A DNA stretch of 9,963 nucleotides from Verrucomicrobiota bacterium (GTDB taxonomy: Bacteria > Verrucomicrobiota > Verrucomicrobiia > Chthoniobacterales > UBA10450). Position 1 is the stretch's first letter. The number at the start of each line of letters is the position of its first letter. The position numbers were made by a program, and so were the translations under genes. Positions 1-7,136 of this stretch are shown in pieces. Location: NCBI GenBank assembly GCA_003219355.1, contig QHOQ01000051.1, positions 1 through 9,963 of the forward strand, written 5' to 3'. The notes below the pieces were generated by a model. It saw only the letters and a program-made list of their open reading frames with translations, was not told where the DNA came from and searched no databases.

Positions 1-613
1 AGAGGGAGAATGAAGCTTCGGTCACTTGCTCCTTCTCCAAGTAATTGCCGATGGCGCGATCGTATTCAGACGTTTTGATAAAGGCTCTGATGGCAAGACG
101 TTCGCGCAATCTCAACGTGGTCCCGCCATCGTTGTTGCGCATGTTTTCCAGCACCACGTCGTAATCGGCCGGGTCGACAACGACTGTAACCGATTCGTAA
201 TTCTTTGCGGCGCTGCGGATCATCGACGGCCCACCGATGTCGATGTTTTCGATCGCTTCCGCGAATGTTACGTCCGGCTTGGCAATTGTTGCTTCAAACG
301 GATAAAGATTGACCACGACAAGGTCGATCGGCTCGAATCCACATTCGCGCGCCTCAGCCTCGTGTTTCGGGTTGCCGCGCTTGTAAAGAAGTCCGCCGTG
401 CACGCGCGGATGCAAAGTTTTCACGCGCCCTTCCAACACTTCGGGAAATGCAGTGAAACTCGAGATCTCACGCACGGGCACGCCTTCTTTGCGCAACAAT
501 TCGGCCGTCCCGCCGGTCGAGATGATGTCGATCCCTTGACCCTCAATTGCGCGCGCGAATGACGCGATACCGGTTTTATCGGAAACAGAGATGAGGGCGC
601 GGGTGATTTTCAT
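1..613 (-). CDS. purH: PurH (bifunctional AICAR transformylase / IMP cyclohydrolase), N-terminal part
   Basis: PurH catalyses the last two steps of de novo purine synthesis in the cytoplasm: AICAR to FAICAR, then FAICAR to IMP. Translating the minus strand from the ATG at 613 gives 204 uninterrupted residues before the window edge. They match the N-terminal IMP cyclohydrolase (MGS-like) domain: SVSDKTGI near residue 9, STGGTAELL near 32, FPEVLEGRVKTLHPRVHGG near 56-74, VVVNLYPF near 99 and IDIGGPSMIRSAAKN near 124-138. The C-terminal transformylase domain lies beyond the left edge. The start fits the family, whose members begin a few residues before the SVSDKTG motif. There is no visible Shine-Dalgarno sequence; the bases before the ATG belong to an 8-base repeat array. 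It lies downstream of the AraC-family gene on the same strand, 73 bases away, but a functional link is not implied. Confidence 0.96.
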   Translation of the reverse strand, partial: MKITRALISVSDKTGIASFARAIEGQGIDIISTGGTAELLRKEGVPVREISSFTAFPEVLEGRVKTLHPRVHGGLLYKRGNPKHEAEARECGFEPIDLVVVNLYPFEATIAKPDVTFAEAIENIDIGGPSMIRSAAKNYESVTVVVDPADYDVVLENMRNNDGGTTLRLRERLAIRAFIKTSEYDRAIGNYLEKEQVTEASFSL

Positions 614-692
614 GAAGAGTTAAAGCGTCGAAGCGGTCAACATCCGCGGCTCGCGATTCGCTTCAACTCTTCAACGCTTGAGCGCTTCAACG
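614..692. repeat. Inverted pair of 8-base tandem repeat arrays between the araC-type gene and purH
   Basis: On the plus strand, 661-692 holds four consecutive 8-base units: CTTCAACT, CTTCAACG, CTTGAGCG, CTTCAACG. On the minus strand, 633-614 holds CTTCGACG, CTTTAACT and a partial CTTC that abuts the purH ATG. The two arms face each other, so GAAGAGTTAAAGCG (614-627) can pair with CGCTTCAACTCTTC (659-672) with one mismatch around a 31-base loop. The last unit includes the stop codon of the AraC-family gene (687-689). The structure fills the entire intergenic space. It could act as a transcription barrier or as purH leader structure, but there is no T-tract, so calling it a terminator would be a guess. 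Confidence 0.8.
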
Positions 693-1631
693 ATCCAGAA
701 TGACGTTCTTCGCCGCGGGATAAAGCACCGGACAGCACCCGATCGTTTCGCAAAACGCCTTGCTGAAATGACTGAGACTCGAATAACCAACCTCAGTCGC
801 AGCTTCGGTCACGTTGTAGCGGCCGGTGCGCAACAGTTCCGCTGCGCGCTCCATCCTCAAATTGCGCAGATATTGAGGAATGGTTAGACCGACCTCACGC
901 GAAAAAATCCGGCTGAGATAAAATGGGCTGCAACCAACTTCGTGTCCGAGCAGTTCGAGCGTCGGCGGATTTGCCAGATCACGCTGCAACAGTTCCTTGG
1001 TCCGTTCGACCCGTTCACGCGCGACCCGCTTTTGCCGCATGCAGAAAAATTCCGGGTCTTTCGGCGCAAAAAGAAAATGCGCCATCAGTTCGAGCGCTTT
1101 GCTTTGATACCAAAGAATCTGTGCCGCTTTCGCAACCGGCGGTTCGGCCAAGGTCGCTACCACACTGCGTTGCTGGATCGACATCGGACGCGCGGGCGCG
1201 ACCACGCTCTCAGCCATCCCGTCGAAGATAATCCGACGAATCTCCGGTTCCAGATCGGCTTCGTTCTGGACGAGTTGCTTCTGCAAATGATTCCTGGAAA
1301 ATTCCAGCGTCACGAATTGGTGATGGTCGCGCGCTTGACGCGACGCTGGTAGCGGTTCATCGGCGATCGCATAATAGCCGGAATTTCCCGGGAGATAATC
1401 GCTCCGCGCCTGACGTTGTCTTCCTACCGCTCCGCGGCCGTCGAGATTTAAACAAAACTCAAGGCTGTGCGGATGGAAACTACGGCCCCAGTCCAGTGCG
1501 CGTTCCGTTCGAAAATCATGCCACTCGATGCTTAAGCCAAGCCGGCCGAAATCTCCATAAAGTTGGCGCCAACCAGGAGCGAGACCTTTCCAGGCGCCTT
1601 GCTCGGCATGCGCAACGTCATTCGAGACCAT
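687..1631 (-). CDS. AraC-family transcriptional regulator
   Basis: A 314-residue DNA-binding regulator. The C-terminal 105 or so residues form the AraC/XylS double helix-turn-helix. The first helix-turn-helix is around residues 225-246 (LELLGHEVGCSPFYLSRIF). The second is around 273-295, with the hallmark EVGYSSLSHFSKAF and then a degenerate end, IGCCPVLYP, where many relatives have a G-x-x-P-x-x-Y/F-R signature. The N-terminal 200 residues are a probable ligand-sensing or dimerisation domain that I cannot assign to a named family; its layout is somewhat like PchR-type regulators. The start is ATG, 9 bases after the stop codon of the broken DUF5996 gene, so the two were probably one transcript. 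The stop codon lies inside the 8-base repeat array. The target genes are not evident; AraC regulators often act on neighbours, which here would be DUF5996. Confidence 0.93.
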   Translation of the reverse strand: MVSNDVAHAEQGAWKGLAPGWRQLYGDFGRLGLSIEWHDFRTERALDWGRSFHPHSLEFCLNLDGRGAVGRQRQARSDYLPGNSGYYAIADEPLPASRQARDHHQFVTLEFSRNHLQKQLVQNEADLEPEIRRIIFDGMAESVVAPARPMSIQQRSVVATLAEPPVAKAAQILWYQSKALELMAHFLFAPKDPEFFCMRQKRVARERVERTKELLQRDLANPPTLELLGHEVGCSPFYLSRIFSREVGLTIPQYLRNLRMERAAELLRTGRYNVTEAATEVGYSSLSHFSKAFCETIGCCPVLYPAAKNVILDR

Positions 1632-1640
1632 GGCGTGTAA

Positions 1641-2592
1641 TTACGAACGCGGCTGCGCGGAATGCAAGGAAGGTTTGACTTCCTTAAGCCCATCGCGGTC
1701 CCACTTACCGAGCATGGAGGCGGCGTCATAGGTGCTTTGCGCAAAATCGAGAAGGACATCATCCGGCGAATCGGCAGTGCGCACCGCATCATAAGGTAAA
1801 ATGAATTCGCGCAGCTGAGGATTGTAAGATGCAGCGTCCGGCTGCACTTTTGCCTGCGCAAATCCCGACGGTTCCGGATAGGCATACGAATAAAATATCG
1901 GCGTTGGCGCCGGACCACCTCCTGGCCAAAAGCCGAGGCTGCTCACTTCTTGCGAGTAAGCTTCGCGCGCGATCGCATCGGGCAGATGCGGGACGCCGCC
2001 GGGATGCGGAGGCGCTGGACGCCCGGAGAAACGCGTGACGGCGAGATCGAAGCTGCCCCAGAAAAAATGCACCGGACTGCATTTCCCACAGAAGCGCGAG
2101 CGAAAATCCTTAAACACGCGATCGGCCTGGAGAAGGACACGCCAAAACCGGTTCGCATAATCGCGATCATACGAGCGATGCGTTTCATCGCGCTCGAACG
2201 GAATCGCATCCTGGATTTCGTTCGGCGTGGTGTTGATGGTCACAGGCAGCTCCAGTTCACTCAGCGTCTTCATCACCGCGTGGTAAAAATCTGCAACCAC
2301 GTAACTCGATCGCGCGTCGTCTGCCGTCGCTGGCGTCGATGCGCAACTGGTGATCGATAAAGTCGAAACTGACCTCGAATGTTAAGAGGCCATGCGGAAT
2401 CAGTGAAGTCGTTAGGCCGCGCGCGGTGACGTAGAGGGTGACGTGCCAGGAATGATTCGTCCATGGGGTTTGCGTGAGGCGGATCTTGCCCACGATTTGC
2501 GTCCACATGTGCAGCGTTGCTGCCGTTTCCTTCCACTCTGCAAAAGGCAGGGATGGCCAAAGCTTTTCGCGTTCTTCTTTTGGAATCTTCAT
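1641..2592 (-). pseudogene. DUF5996 family protein, disrupted by a frameshift
   Basis: Two overlapping minus-strand frames together make one DUF5996-type protein. The upstream frame, from ATG 2592, reads MKIPKEEREKLWPSLPF, then TLHMWTQIVGKIRL, LYVTARGLTTSLIPHG and SFDFIDHQLRI up to IELR at about 2299. The downstream frame resumes at about 2297 with VADFYHAVMKTL. It continues through FWRVLLQADRVFKDFR, GKCSPVHFFWGSFDLAVTRF, GFWPGGG and LPYDAVRTADSPDD to a TAA at 1641. One base (2298) separates the two frames, and neither half holds the whole domain. From memory, relatives have a few more residues between these blocks, so a short deletion not divisible by three is as likely as a one-base insertion. 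The biochemical function of DUF5996 is unknown. The start at 2592 is preferred because an upstream in-frame TTG at 2691 lies inside an intergenic repeat. A sequencing or assembly error cannot be excluded. Confidence 0.85.
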
Positions 2593-2670
2593 GAGCACTG
2601 TTGCTTGATCCGCTGGCTTGCGCCCCCTAGAAGTGATCTCACAAATACCGCAATGCGCCAAATTCCAATA

Positions 2671-2741
2671 CGTAGGGGCGATTGACCCCAATCGCCTGGC
2701 CGTAGGGGCATGCCCAGGCGGTTCGGGTGAAACGCCCCTAC
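2671..2741. repeat. Intergenic palindromic repeat cluster (GTAGGGGC type)
   Basis: This 71-base stretch is packed with nested symmetry. GTAGGGGC occurs directly at 2672-2679 and 2702-2709, and its inverse, CGCCCCTAC, closes the element at 2733-2741. GGCGATTG (2677-2684) pairs with CAATCGCC (2689-2696) around a 4-base loop. CGCCTGG (2693-2699) pairs with CCAGGCG (2714-2720), and GGGCATGCCC (2706-2715) is a perfect palindrome. The terminal GTAGGGGCG/CGCCCCTAC pair makes it look like a complete small REP/MITE-like dispersed unit. It lies in the 180-base gap between the starts of DUF5996 and the stop of the secreted protein gene, both minus strand. Nothing else is recognisable in that gap. Confidence 0.75.
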
Positions 2742-2772
2742 CAACGGACCGCCCCGAGTCGTTCGTATCCCC

Positions 2773-3474
2773 TCAATCGCGGTTAATGAAATCGGAAAAC
2801 GAGCGCTTCACTCTCTCGAACATGCCCCGCGCTTCTTCCTGGGTGCGATGGAAGGTGTGCCTGATTCGCGCCTTGGCGGTACCAATGATTCCGCCTTCGT
2901 CCGCGTTGTCGCGATCTTCCCCTGTTTCCACATCCTCCATCGTCGCGCCGGCAAACATTCCTTCCGTGCGCGTGACCGTGCCGCGACTCGCGCCAACGTA
3001 GATCGTGCCGACCGGATGCGACGATTTGTTTGCCAGCGTGACAATCCAAACGGGCTCGCCGCGTTCATCTGTGCGCAAGGTGTAACTGGCAGTCGCGAAG
3101 CGCGTGTGGGATTTTTCTGCGGTGTGGCTCGCAACGGCAAACGCGCCGCTGGAATCGAGGTTTAGACGAGAGGTATTGATCGTTGCTCCTTCCGTAGAAC
3201 CGGCAATTGAGCGCGACGGTGTGCGCTCGGAATCAATGCGTCCACCCGTAACCTGAACTTCACGCACACCACCAGGCGCACTAGGATTCTCCAGCGTGAT
3301 TTTCCAGGTCTCTGGCTGCGGATTGCCTTCGACCCCGGTAATCGATACAAGATGATTGAGAGCGCCACGGCCGAATTGCATGCCGACCGCGCGCAGAGCT
3401 TCGTAAGCGGTGGCCTGCTCCTGTGCCAGCGCTGGTGTGATGAAAAGTAGAGAGAGCACGAGCGACTTCCACAT
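2773..3474 (-). CDS. Secreted protein with two PepSY-like modules
   Basis: A predicted exported protein of 233 residues. From the ATG at 3474 it begins with a classical signal peptide: MWK, a hydrophobic core SLVLSLLFI, and a probable signal peptidase I site after ALA at residue 17. The frame is open upstream to 3546, but that extension would bury the signal peptide and contains a promoter-like sequence, so the 3474 start is chosen. The mature part has two similar stretches at about residues 42-88 and 126-172. Each has a W followed by an I/V-T-L-x-N strand, then a G-containing turn and a V-x-x-G strand, resembling PepSY-type modules. This is a weak fold-level impression, not a firm family match. 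An acidic linker (about 180-193) and an amphipathic, basic C-terminal helix (about 200-230) follow. The role is unknown. It is divergent from the RsbW-like gene. Confidence 0.75.
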   Translation of the reverse strand: MWKSLVLSLLFITPALAQEQATAYEALRAVGMQFGRGALNHLVSITGVEGNPQPETWKITLENPSAPGGVREVQVTGGRIDSERTPSRSIAGSTEGATINTSRLNLDSSGAFAVASHTAEKSHTRFATASYTLRTDERGEPVWIVTLANKSSHPVGTIYVGASRGTVTRTEGMFAGATMEDVETGEDRDNADEGGIIGTAKARIRHTFHRTQEEARGMFERVKRSFSDFINRD

Positions 3475-3493
3475 GGCCTGAAATTGAACAGCG

Positions 3494-3522
3494 GTTTTAC
3501 AGACTGTCCATCGTGTTTTCAA
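3494..3522 (-). promoter_or_regulatory. Sigma-70-like promoter for the secreted protein gene
   Basis: On the minus strand, TTGAAA (3522-3517) and TAAAAC (3499-3494) are separated by exactly 17 bases. They match the -35 consensus at 5 of 6 positions and the -10 consensus at 4 of 6. A start of transcription near 3487 would leave a leader of about 12 bases before the ATG at 3474, which supports that start over the longer open frame. This is inference from consensus only. Confidence 0.4.
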
Positions 3523-3607
3523 GGGAAGCGATTGTCGTTCTTGCAAACGTTCTCTCGCTTCGGACTTGAATGACTTTCACTAGTCTGTTCAGCTTGCGTG
3601 TGGGTCG

Positions 3608-4009
3608 ATGAAGAAAAAGACAGTCGAATTCAGCAGCCACACCGGCAATCTTGCCTTGATGCGGAACTGCGTCCGGGATTTTCTAAATGGTTATCCGTTT
3701 TCAGAAAAAGAACGGCTGCTGATGGTGCTCGGTGTGGATGAAGCATGCACGAACATCATTCGCTACGCCTATCGGTTGCGGGACGATCAACTAATCGCAT
3801 TATCGATGGAAGGGCTGCGTAGATGCGTGCGCATGCGGTTGCGCGATTATGGTGAGCAAGTTATGCCACAGGAATTGAAGGGCCGTTCCCACGACATGAT
3901 CAAGCCGGGCGGGCTCGGTTTATATCTTATTCGCAACGCGTTTGATGAAGTCGATTACTTGCTCAAACGCCGTGGCACCGAACTGGTGCTGACAAAGAAT
4001 CTAGAATGA
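3608..4009 (+). CDS. RsbW-type ATP-binding anti-sigma / serine kinase-like protein
   Basis: A 133-residue single-domain protein of the HATPase_c_2 (RsbW/SpoIIAB) group. In well-studied members these cytoplasmic proteins bind a sigma factor and phosphorylate an STAS anti-anti-sigma partner; others sit in different phospho-switches. The ATP-binding motifs are present: N-box VDEACTNIIRYAY with E45 and N49, G1 box RDYGE with D80 and G82, and G2 box GGLGLYLI at 101-108. It ends with the usual DEVDYLLKRRGTELVLTK strand-turn-strand. The length is normal for the family. The start is ATG with no strong ribosome binding site. No STAS protein, PP2C phosphatase or sigma factor gene lies in the window, so it is an orphan here and its partner cannot be named. 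It is divergent from the secreted protein gene and convergent with the thioredoxin-domain gene. Confidence 0.9.
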   Translation: MKKKTVEFSSHTGNLALMRNCVRDFLNGYPFSEKERLLMVLGVDEACTNIIRYAYRLRDDQLIALSMEGLRRCVRMRLRDYGEQVMPQELKGRSHDMIKPGGLGLYLIRNAFDEVDYLLKRRGTELVLTKNLE

Positions 4010-4053
4010 GATCGTAGCCCGAATGCGAAGGCAGTCGAGGCGAGTTTCTTAAA

Positions 4054-6195
4054 TTACTCCGCTAGCAGCGCAGCAAGTTGGTTTGAATCGGTTACGGGCG
4101 CTTTACAGGCAAAATTTTCGCAAACGTAAGCGGCTGATTTTCCATCGACCTTCGACATGGACCGGATCGCCTCAAGTTTTTCACCGAGATATTTCTGACC
4201 TTCAGCGCCATCCGCCAGGAGCAGAATTGTCTTGGGCAGAAAATGTCGGTGGACCTCCGCCAACAGAGTCTTTGTTTCCGGCGCATCCTTCTTTCCCGCG
4301 ATCACGATCTGTCGTGGCTTGCTCGAGCTAAAATCAAGCGCAATTAACATTTGCGGCATGGCGCTTGGAAAACGCGAAAGTGTAGGCTGAAATGCGCTAA
4401 CCGTCTTTTCTGCGCGTTCCTCCCATTGTTTTTTGTCGCGAATTTGCGCGAGACGCAAGAGATTGAGTGCGGCGACCGAGCTCGCCGCTGGTTCTGCGCT
4501 ATCGTTGTCGTCTTTCATCCTGAGGACAACGGTCTTGTCTTTCCCGCTCGTGCTGAAGTAACCACCAGTCTTGTCGTCGAAGAACAAGCCGTCCTGCGTT
4601 TCCTGCAATTCGATCGCCAACTTTAACCATTCGACGTCGAAAGATGCTTCGTAAAGATCGAGAAGGCCCTGAATAATAAACGCGTAATCGTCGGCAAAAC
4701 CTTCGACATCGCCTCGCCCACCCCGATAACTCCGATACAATATCTTCTTCGAGTCATCCCAAAGATGTGCGCGAACAAATTGCGCGGATCGCGTCGCGCT
4801 TTCCAGGTAACGCGGCTCGTCGAGTACCTGGGCCGCGCGTGCATATGCCGAGATCATCAGGCCGTTCCATGCAGCAATAATCTTGTCATCGAGATGCGGT
4901 CGCGGGCGTTTGACGCGAATGGCAAACAGGATTTGGCGACTGCGCGCGAGCAATTTCGCAACTTCCTCCTCGCTTTTCTTAAAACGTTGCGAGCTTTCTG
5001 CAATGGCGTGCCGTTGGATTAAAATATTCTTGCCGCGGAATTCATCCTGCGGATCGCTTCCTTCCGGCGCGTTGCCGTGCGGCTGCACGCCGTAGTGAAA
5101 ATCGAAAAGCTCGGCAGCGTCACCGACCGCCGCGTCGATCTCCTGTTTCGTCCATACGTAAAACGCCCCTTCTCCGTGCTCGGATTTGCCATGCTCAAAC
5201 AGGCTATCAGCGTCCTCCGCTGAGAAATATCCGCCTTCCTTTGACGTCATATCGCGAGCGACGTAGTCGAGAATGTCGCGTGCAACCGATTCGAACTGTC
5301 GATCCCGGGTGATTTGGAACGCGTCGAGATAAGCACAGGCGAGCTGCGCCTGATCGTAAAGCATCTTTTCGAAATGCGGCACGTGCCAGTAACGATCGAC
5401 CGAGTAACGATGAAAACCCCCGGCGATATGATCGTGCATGCCGCCCGCCGCCATTTTGCGCAGCGTAACAAGATCCATTTCCAGCGCGTGCTTACCGGAT
5501 TCAGATGAAGGATCGCGTGCGTAGAATCGGGAAAGAAAATTGAGCGTGACCGGGCGCGGGAATTTGGGGGCGCTGCCAAATCCGCCATCCCGAGAATCGA
5601 AGCTGCGAGAAATCTGTTCGTAAGCACCATCCAGAATTTTTGTATCGATCTTTTCCGCACTGGCTGGTTGCGCAGTTTGGGCTTCCCGTAAGGCATCGAC
5701 GATCCTCTCCCCTTGGCCGGCAATCTTCTCGTGGTCCTGTTTCCAGGCGCCTGCGATCCGTTCGAGAACTTTTTTGAACCCAGGCTGACCGTAACGGTCT
5801 TCCGGTGGAAAATACGTTCCGCCAACAAACGGCTTTAAGTCCGGCGTTAGCCAAACGCTCATTGGCCAGCCGCCACCTCCAGTCGTCGCTTGCACAAATG
5901 TCATGTAAACGCGATCGACATCCGGCCGTTCCTCGCGATCGACTTTGATATTCACAAATTCGCGATTCATGATGGCGGCTACTTCTTCGCTCTCGAAGGA
6001 TTCATGCTCCATCACGTGACACCAGTGGCAAGTGGAGTATCCAATCGAAAGGAAGATCGGTTTGTTTTCGCGGCGCGCTTTGGCGAACGCTTCTTCACCC
6101 CACGGATACCAATCGACCGGGTTATGCGCGTGCTGAAGGAGATACGGCGATTTTTCGTGGGCGAGCCCGTTGGTGTGCTCTGAAGCCGCGGGCAT
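4054..6195 (-). CDS. Thioredoxin-domain protein of the YyaL / SPATA20 (DUF255) family
   Basis: A 713-residue, probably cytoplasmic protein with an N-terminal thioredoxin-like DUF255 domain (about residues 8-165) and a long C-terminal region of the six-hairpin glycosidase-like (alpha/alpha toroid) type. The family signature is intact: LAHEKSPYLLQHAHNPVDWYPWG near residues 12-34 (in two adjoining blocks), the redox motif CHWC at 56-59 followed by HVMEHESF, then VDREERPDVD, GGGGWPMSVWLTP and GGTYFPP. Further on, HFEKMLYDQAQL and the GGYFSAEDADS block are also typical. The catalytic role of the family is not well defined. The start is placed at the ATG at 6195 because relatives begin just before LAHE-SPYLLQHA. 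The frame is open to a TTG at 6273 and includes an ATG at 6252, but those 26 extra residues look unlike the family. The gene ends 44 bases from the convergent RsbW-like gene. Confidence 0.94.
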   Translation of the reverse strand: MPAASEHTNGLAHEKSPYLLQHAHNPVDWYPWGEEAFAKARRENKPIFLSIGYSTCHWCHVMEHESFESEEVAAIMNREFVNIKVDREERPDVDRVYMTFVQATTGGGGWPMSVWLTPDLKPFVGGTYFPPEDRYGQPGFKKVLERIAGAWKQDHEKIAGQGERIVDALREAQTAQPASAEKIDTKILDGAYEQISRSFDSRDGGFGSAPKFPRPVTLNFLSRFYARDPSSESGKHALEMDLVTLRKMAAGGMHDHIAGGFHRYSVDRYWHVPHFEKMLYDQAQLACAYLDAFQITRDRQFESVARDILDYVARDMTSKEGGYFSAEDADSLFEHGKSEHGEGAFYVWTKQEIDAAVGDAAELFDFHYGVQPHGNAPEGSDPQDEFRGKNILIQRHAIAESSQRFKKSEEEVAKLLARSRQILFAIRVKRPRPHLDDKIIAAWNGLMISAYARAAQVLDEPRYLESATRSAQFVRAHLWDDSKKILYRSYRGGRGDVEGFADDYAFIIQGLLDLYEASFDVEWLKLAIELQETQDGLFFDDKTGGYFSTSGKDKTVVLRMKDDNDSAEPAASSVAALNLLRLAQIRDKKQWEERAEKTVSAFQPTLSRFPSAMPQMLIALDFSSSKPRQIVIAGKKDAPETKTLLAEVHRHFLPKTILLLADGAEGQKYLGEKLEAIRSMSKVDGKSAAYVCENFACKAPVTDSNQLAALLAE

Positions 6196-6279
6196 AGCTT
6201 GTTCAGCATTAACGCGAGAATTCCAAAGCGGAAGCGACTTGTCGCCACCCATCGCGATACGGTAATGAACCAAAGGGCA

Positions 6280-6384
6280 GTCATCCCAGCAGAGCGAGGG
6301 ACCTCACCCTGGATGACAAGTCATTCAATCTAAAAAGTGTGATCCATCCGCAAATGAAGGGTTCTTCGCTCTGCTCAGAATGAC
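6280..6384. repeat. Inverted pair of GTCAT...GAGCAGAGCGA intergenic repeat units
   Basis: A unit at 6280-6303 reads GTCATCCCAGCAGAGCGA and then GGGACC. Its inverse at 6361-6384 reads, on the minus strand, GTCATTCTGAGCAGAGCGA and then AGAAC. The shared core AGCAGAGCGA (6288-6297) is perfectly complementary to TCGCTCTGCT (6366-6375). The left unit is also closed by its own short inverted ends, GTCATCC (6280-6286) and GGATGAC (6311-6317). This type of sequence recurs between genes in many bacterial genomes. It sits between two divergent genes in a 202-base gap, and one edge overlaps the alternative ATG (6380) of the transporter gene. Nothing else is evident in the gap. Confidence 0.7.
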
Positions 6385-6397
6385 CGTGCACATCAAC

Positions 6398-7135
6398 ATG
6401 GATTACGCGCATCTCGTTTTGCTTTTTCTCGCAGTTGGTCTCATCGCGTTTCTTTACTCAACAGTCGGTCACGCGGGAGCATCAGGATACATAGCAATGA
6501 TGACACTCTGGGGCATTGCCCCTACCACGATTAGACCGACCGCTCTTGTGCTCAACATTCTCGTCGCGTCGATCGGCGCGTTCCAATTTTGGCGTGCCGG
6601 CCATTTTAACTGGAAGCTATTTTGGCCATTTGCCCTCTTCTCCATTCCGGCCGCATATTTCGGAGGTTATCTGCAGCCGTCTGCGTCGGTTCTAAGAATT
6701 TTGATCGGCGTTGTGCTGCTTTTCTCCGCCGTGAGGCTTGTGCTTCGCCGAAGCGATCCGCCGGAAACGTTCGCTCCGTCGCGGCCAACGTCAATTAGCG
6801 TCGGAGCAGGACTCGGATTTCTTTCCGGACTAACAGGAACTGGAGGAGGAATATTTCTAACTCCGCTTCTGCTTTTTTGTCGATGGGCCCACATTCGACA
6901 AGCCGCCGCTGTTTCCGCGTTATTCATTTGGGTGAATTCGGTCGCCGGGCTGGTTGGTTACTTTACGAGAGTTCATTCCGTTCCTTCGCTAGGTCTTACT
7001 CTTGCGTTGGCTGCGATCATCGGGGGCATCGTGGGTTCGCATTTGGGTAGTCGTCGTTTCGCTGTCCGGGTGATTTCGCTTTTTTTGGCAACGGTCCTCT
7101 TTATTGCAGGAACGAAATTGATTTTTACGAGGTAG
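6398..7135 (+). CDS. TauE/SafE (TSUP) family membrane transporter
   Basis: A 245-residue inner-membrane protein of the TauE/SafE family, whose characterised members export sulfite, sulfoacetate or related organosulfur anions, though many members have unknown substrates. There are about seven to eight hydrophobic segments. Two symmetric halves carry the family's glycine-rich signatures: YSTVGHAGASGYIAMM at about 20-35, with RPTALVLNILVAS at 46-58, and GLTGTGGGIFLTPLLL at 144-159. The length is typical. The ATG at 6398 is preferred; the in-frame ATG at 6380 sits inside the intergenic repeat and would add six polar residues. Neither has a clear ribosome binding site. No sulfur-metabolism gene is nearby, so the substrate cannot be inferred. 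The gene converges on DUF309 with a hairpin between them. Confidence 0.92.
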   Translation: MDYAHLVLLFLAVGLIAFLYSTVGHAGASGYIAMMTLWGIAPTTIRPTALVLNILVASIGAFQFWRAGHFNWKLFWPFALFSIPAAYFGGYLQPSASVLRILIGVVLLFSAVRLVLRRSDPPETFAPSRPTSISVGAGLGFLSGLTGTGGGIFLTPLLLFCRWAHIRQAAAVSALFIWVNSVAGLVGYFTRVHSVPSLGLTLALAAIIGGIVGSHLGSRRFAVRVISLFLATVLFIAGTKLIFTR

Positions 7136-7136
7136 A

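Noticed and set aside
26..562. Plus-strand open frame of 178 codons at the left edge
   Set aside because: It is antisense to purH, whose minus-strand translation matches a strongly conserved family throughout.
614..692. Short repeats considered as a CRISPR array
   Set aside because: Units are 8 bases with no spacers and occur on both strands; no cas genes are present.
942..1352. Plus-strand open frame of 136 codons inside the AraC-type gene
   Set aside because: It is antisense to a recognisable helix-turn-helix coding region and has an arginine-rich, low-information translation typical of a shadow frame.
2257..2300. Programmed ribosomal frameshift in DUF5996
   Set aside because: There is no slippery heptamer, no Shine-Dalgarno-like stimulator and no clear downstream structure at the junction; a plain mutation or sequence error is simpler.
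1950..2360. Plus-strand open frame of 136 codons over DUF5996
   Set aside because: It is antisense to conserved DUF5996 blocks in both halves and resembles no known protein.
6505..6530. GGGGCATTGCCCC within the TauE-type gene, similar to the repeat at 2702-2715
   Set aside because: It encodes the conserved LWGIAPTT segment of the transporter in frame; the likeness is probably coincidental.
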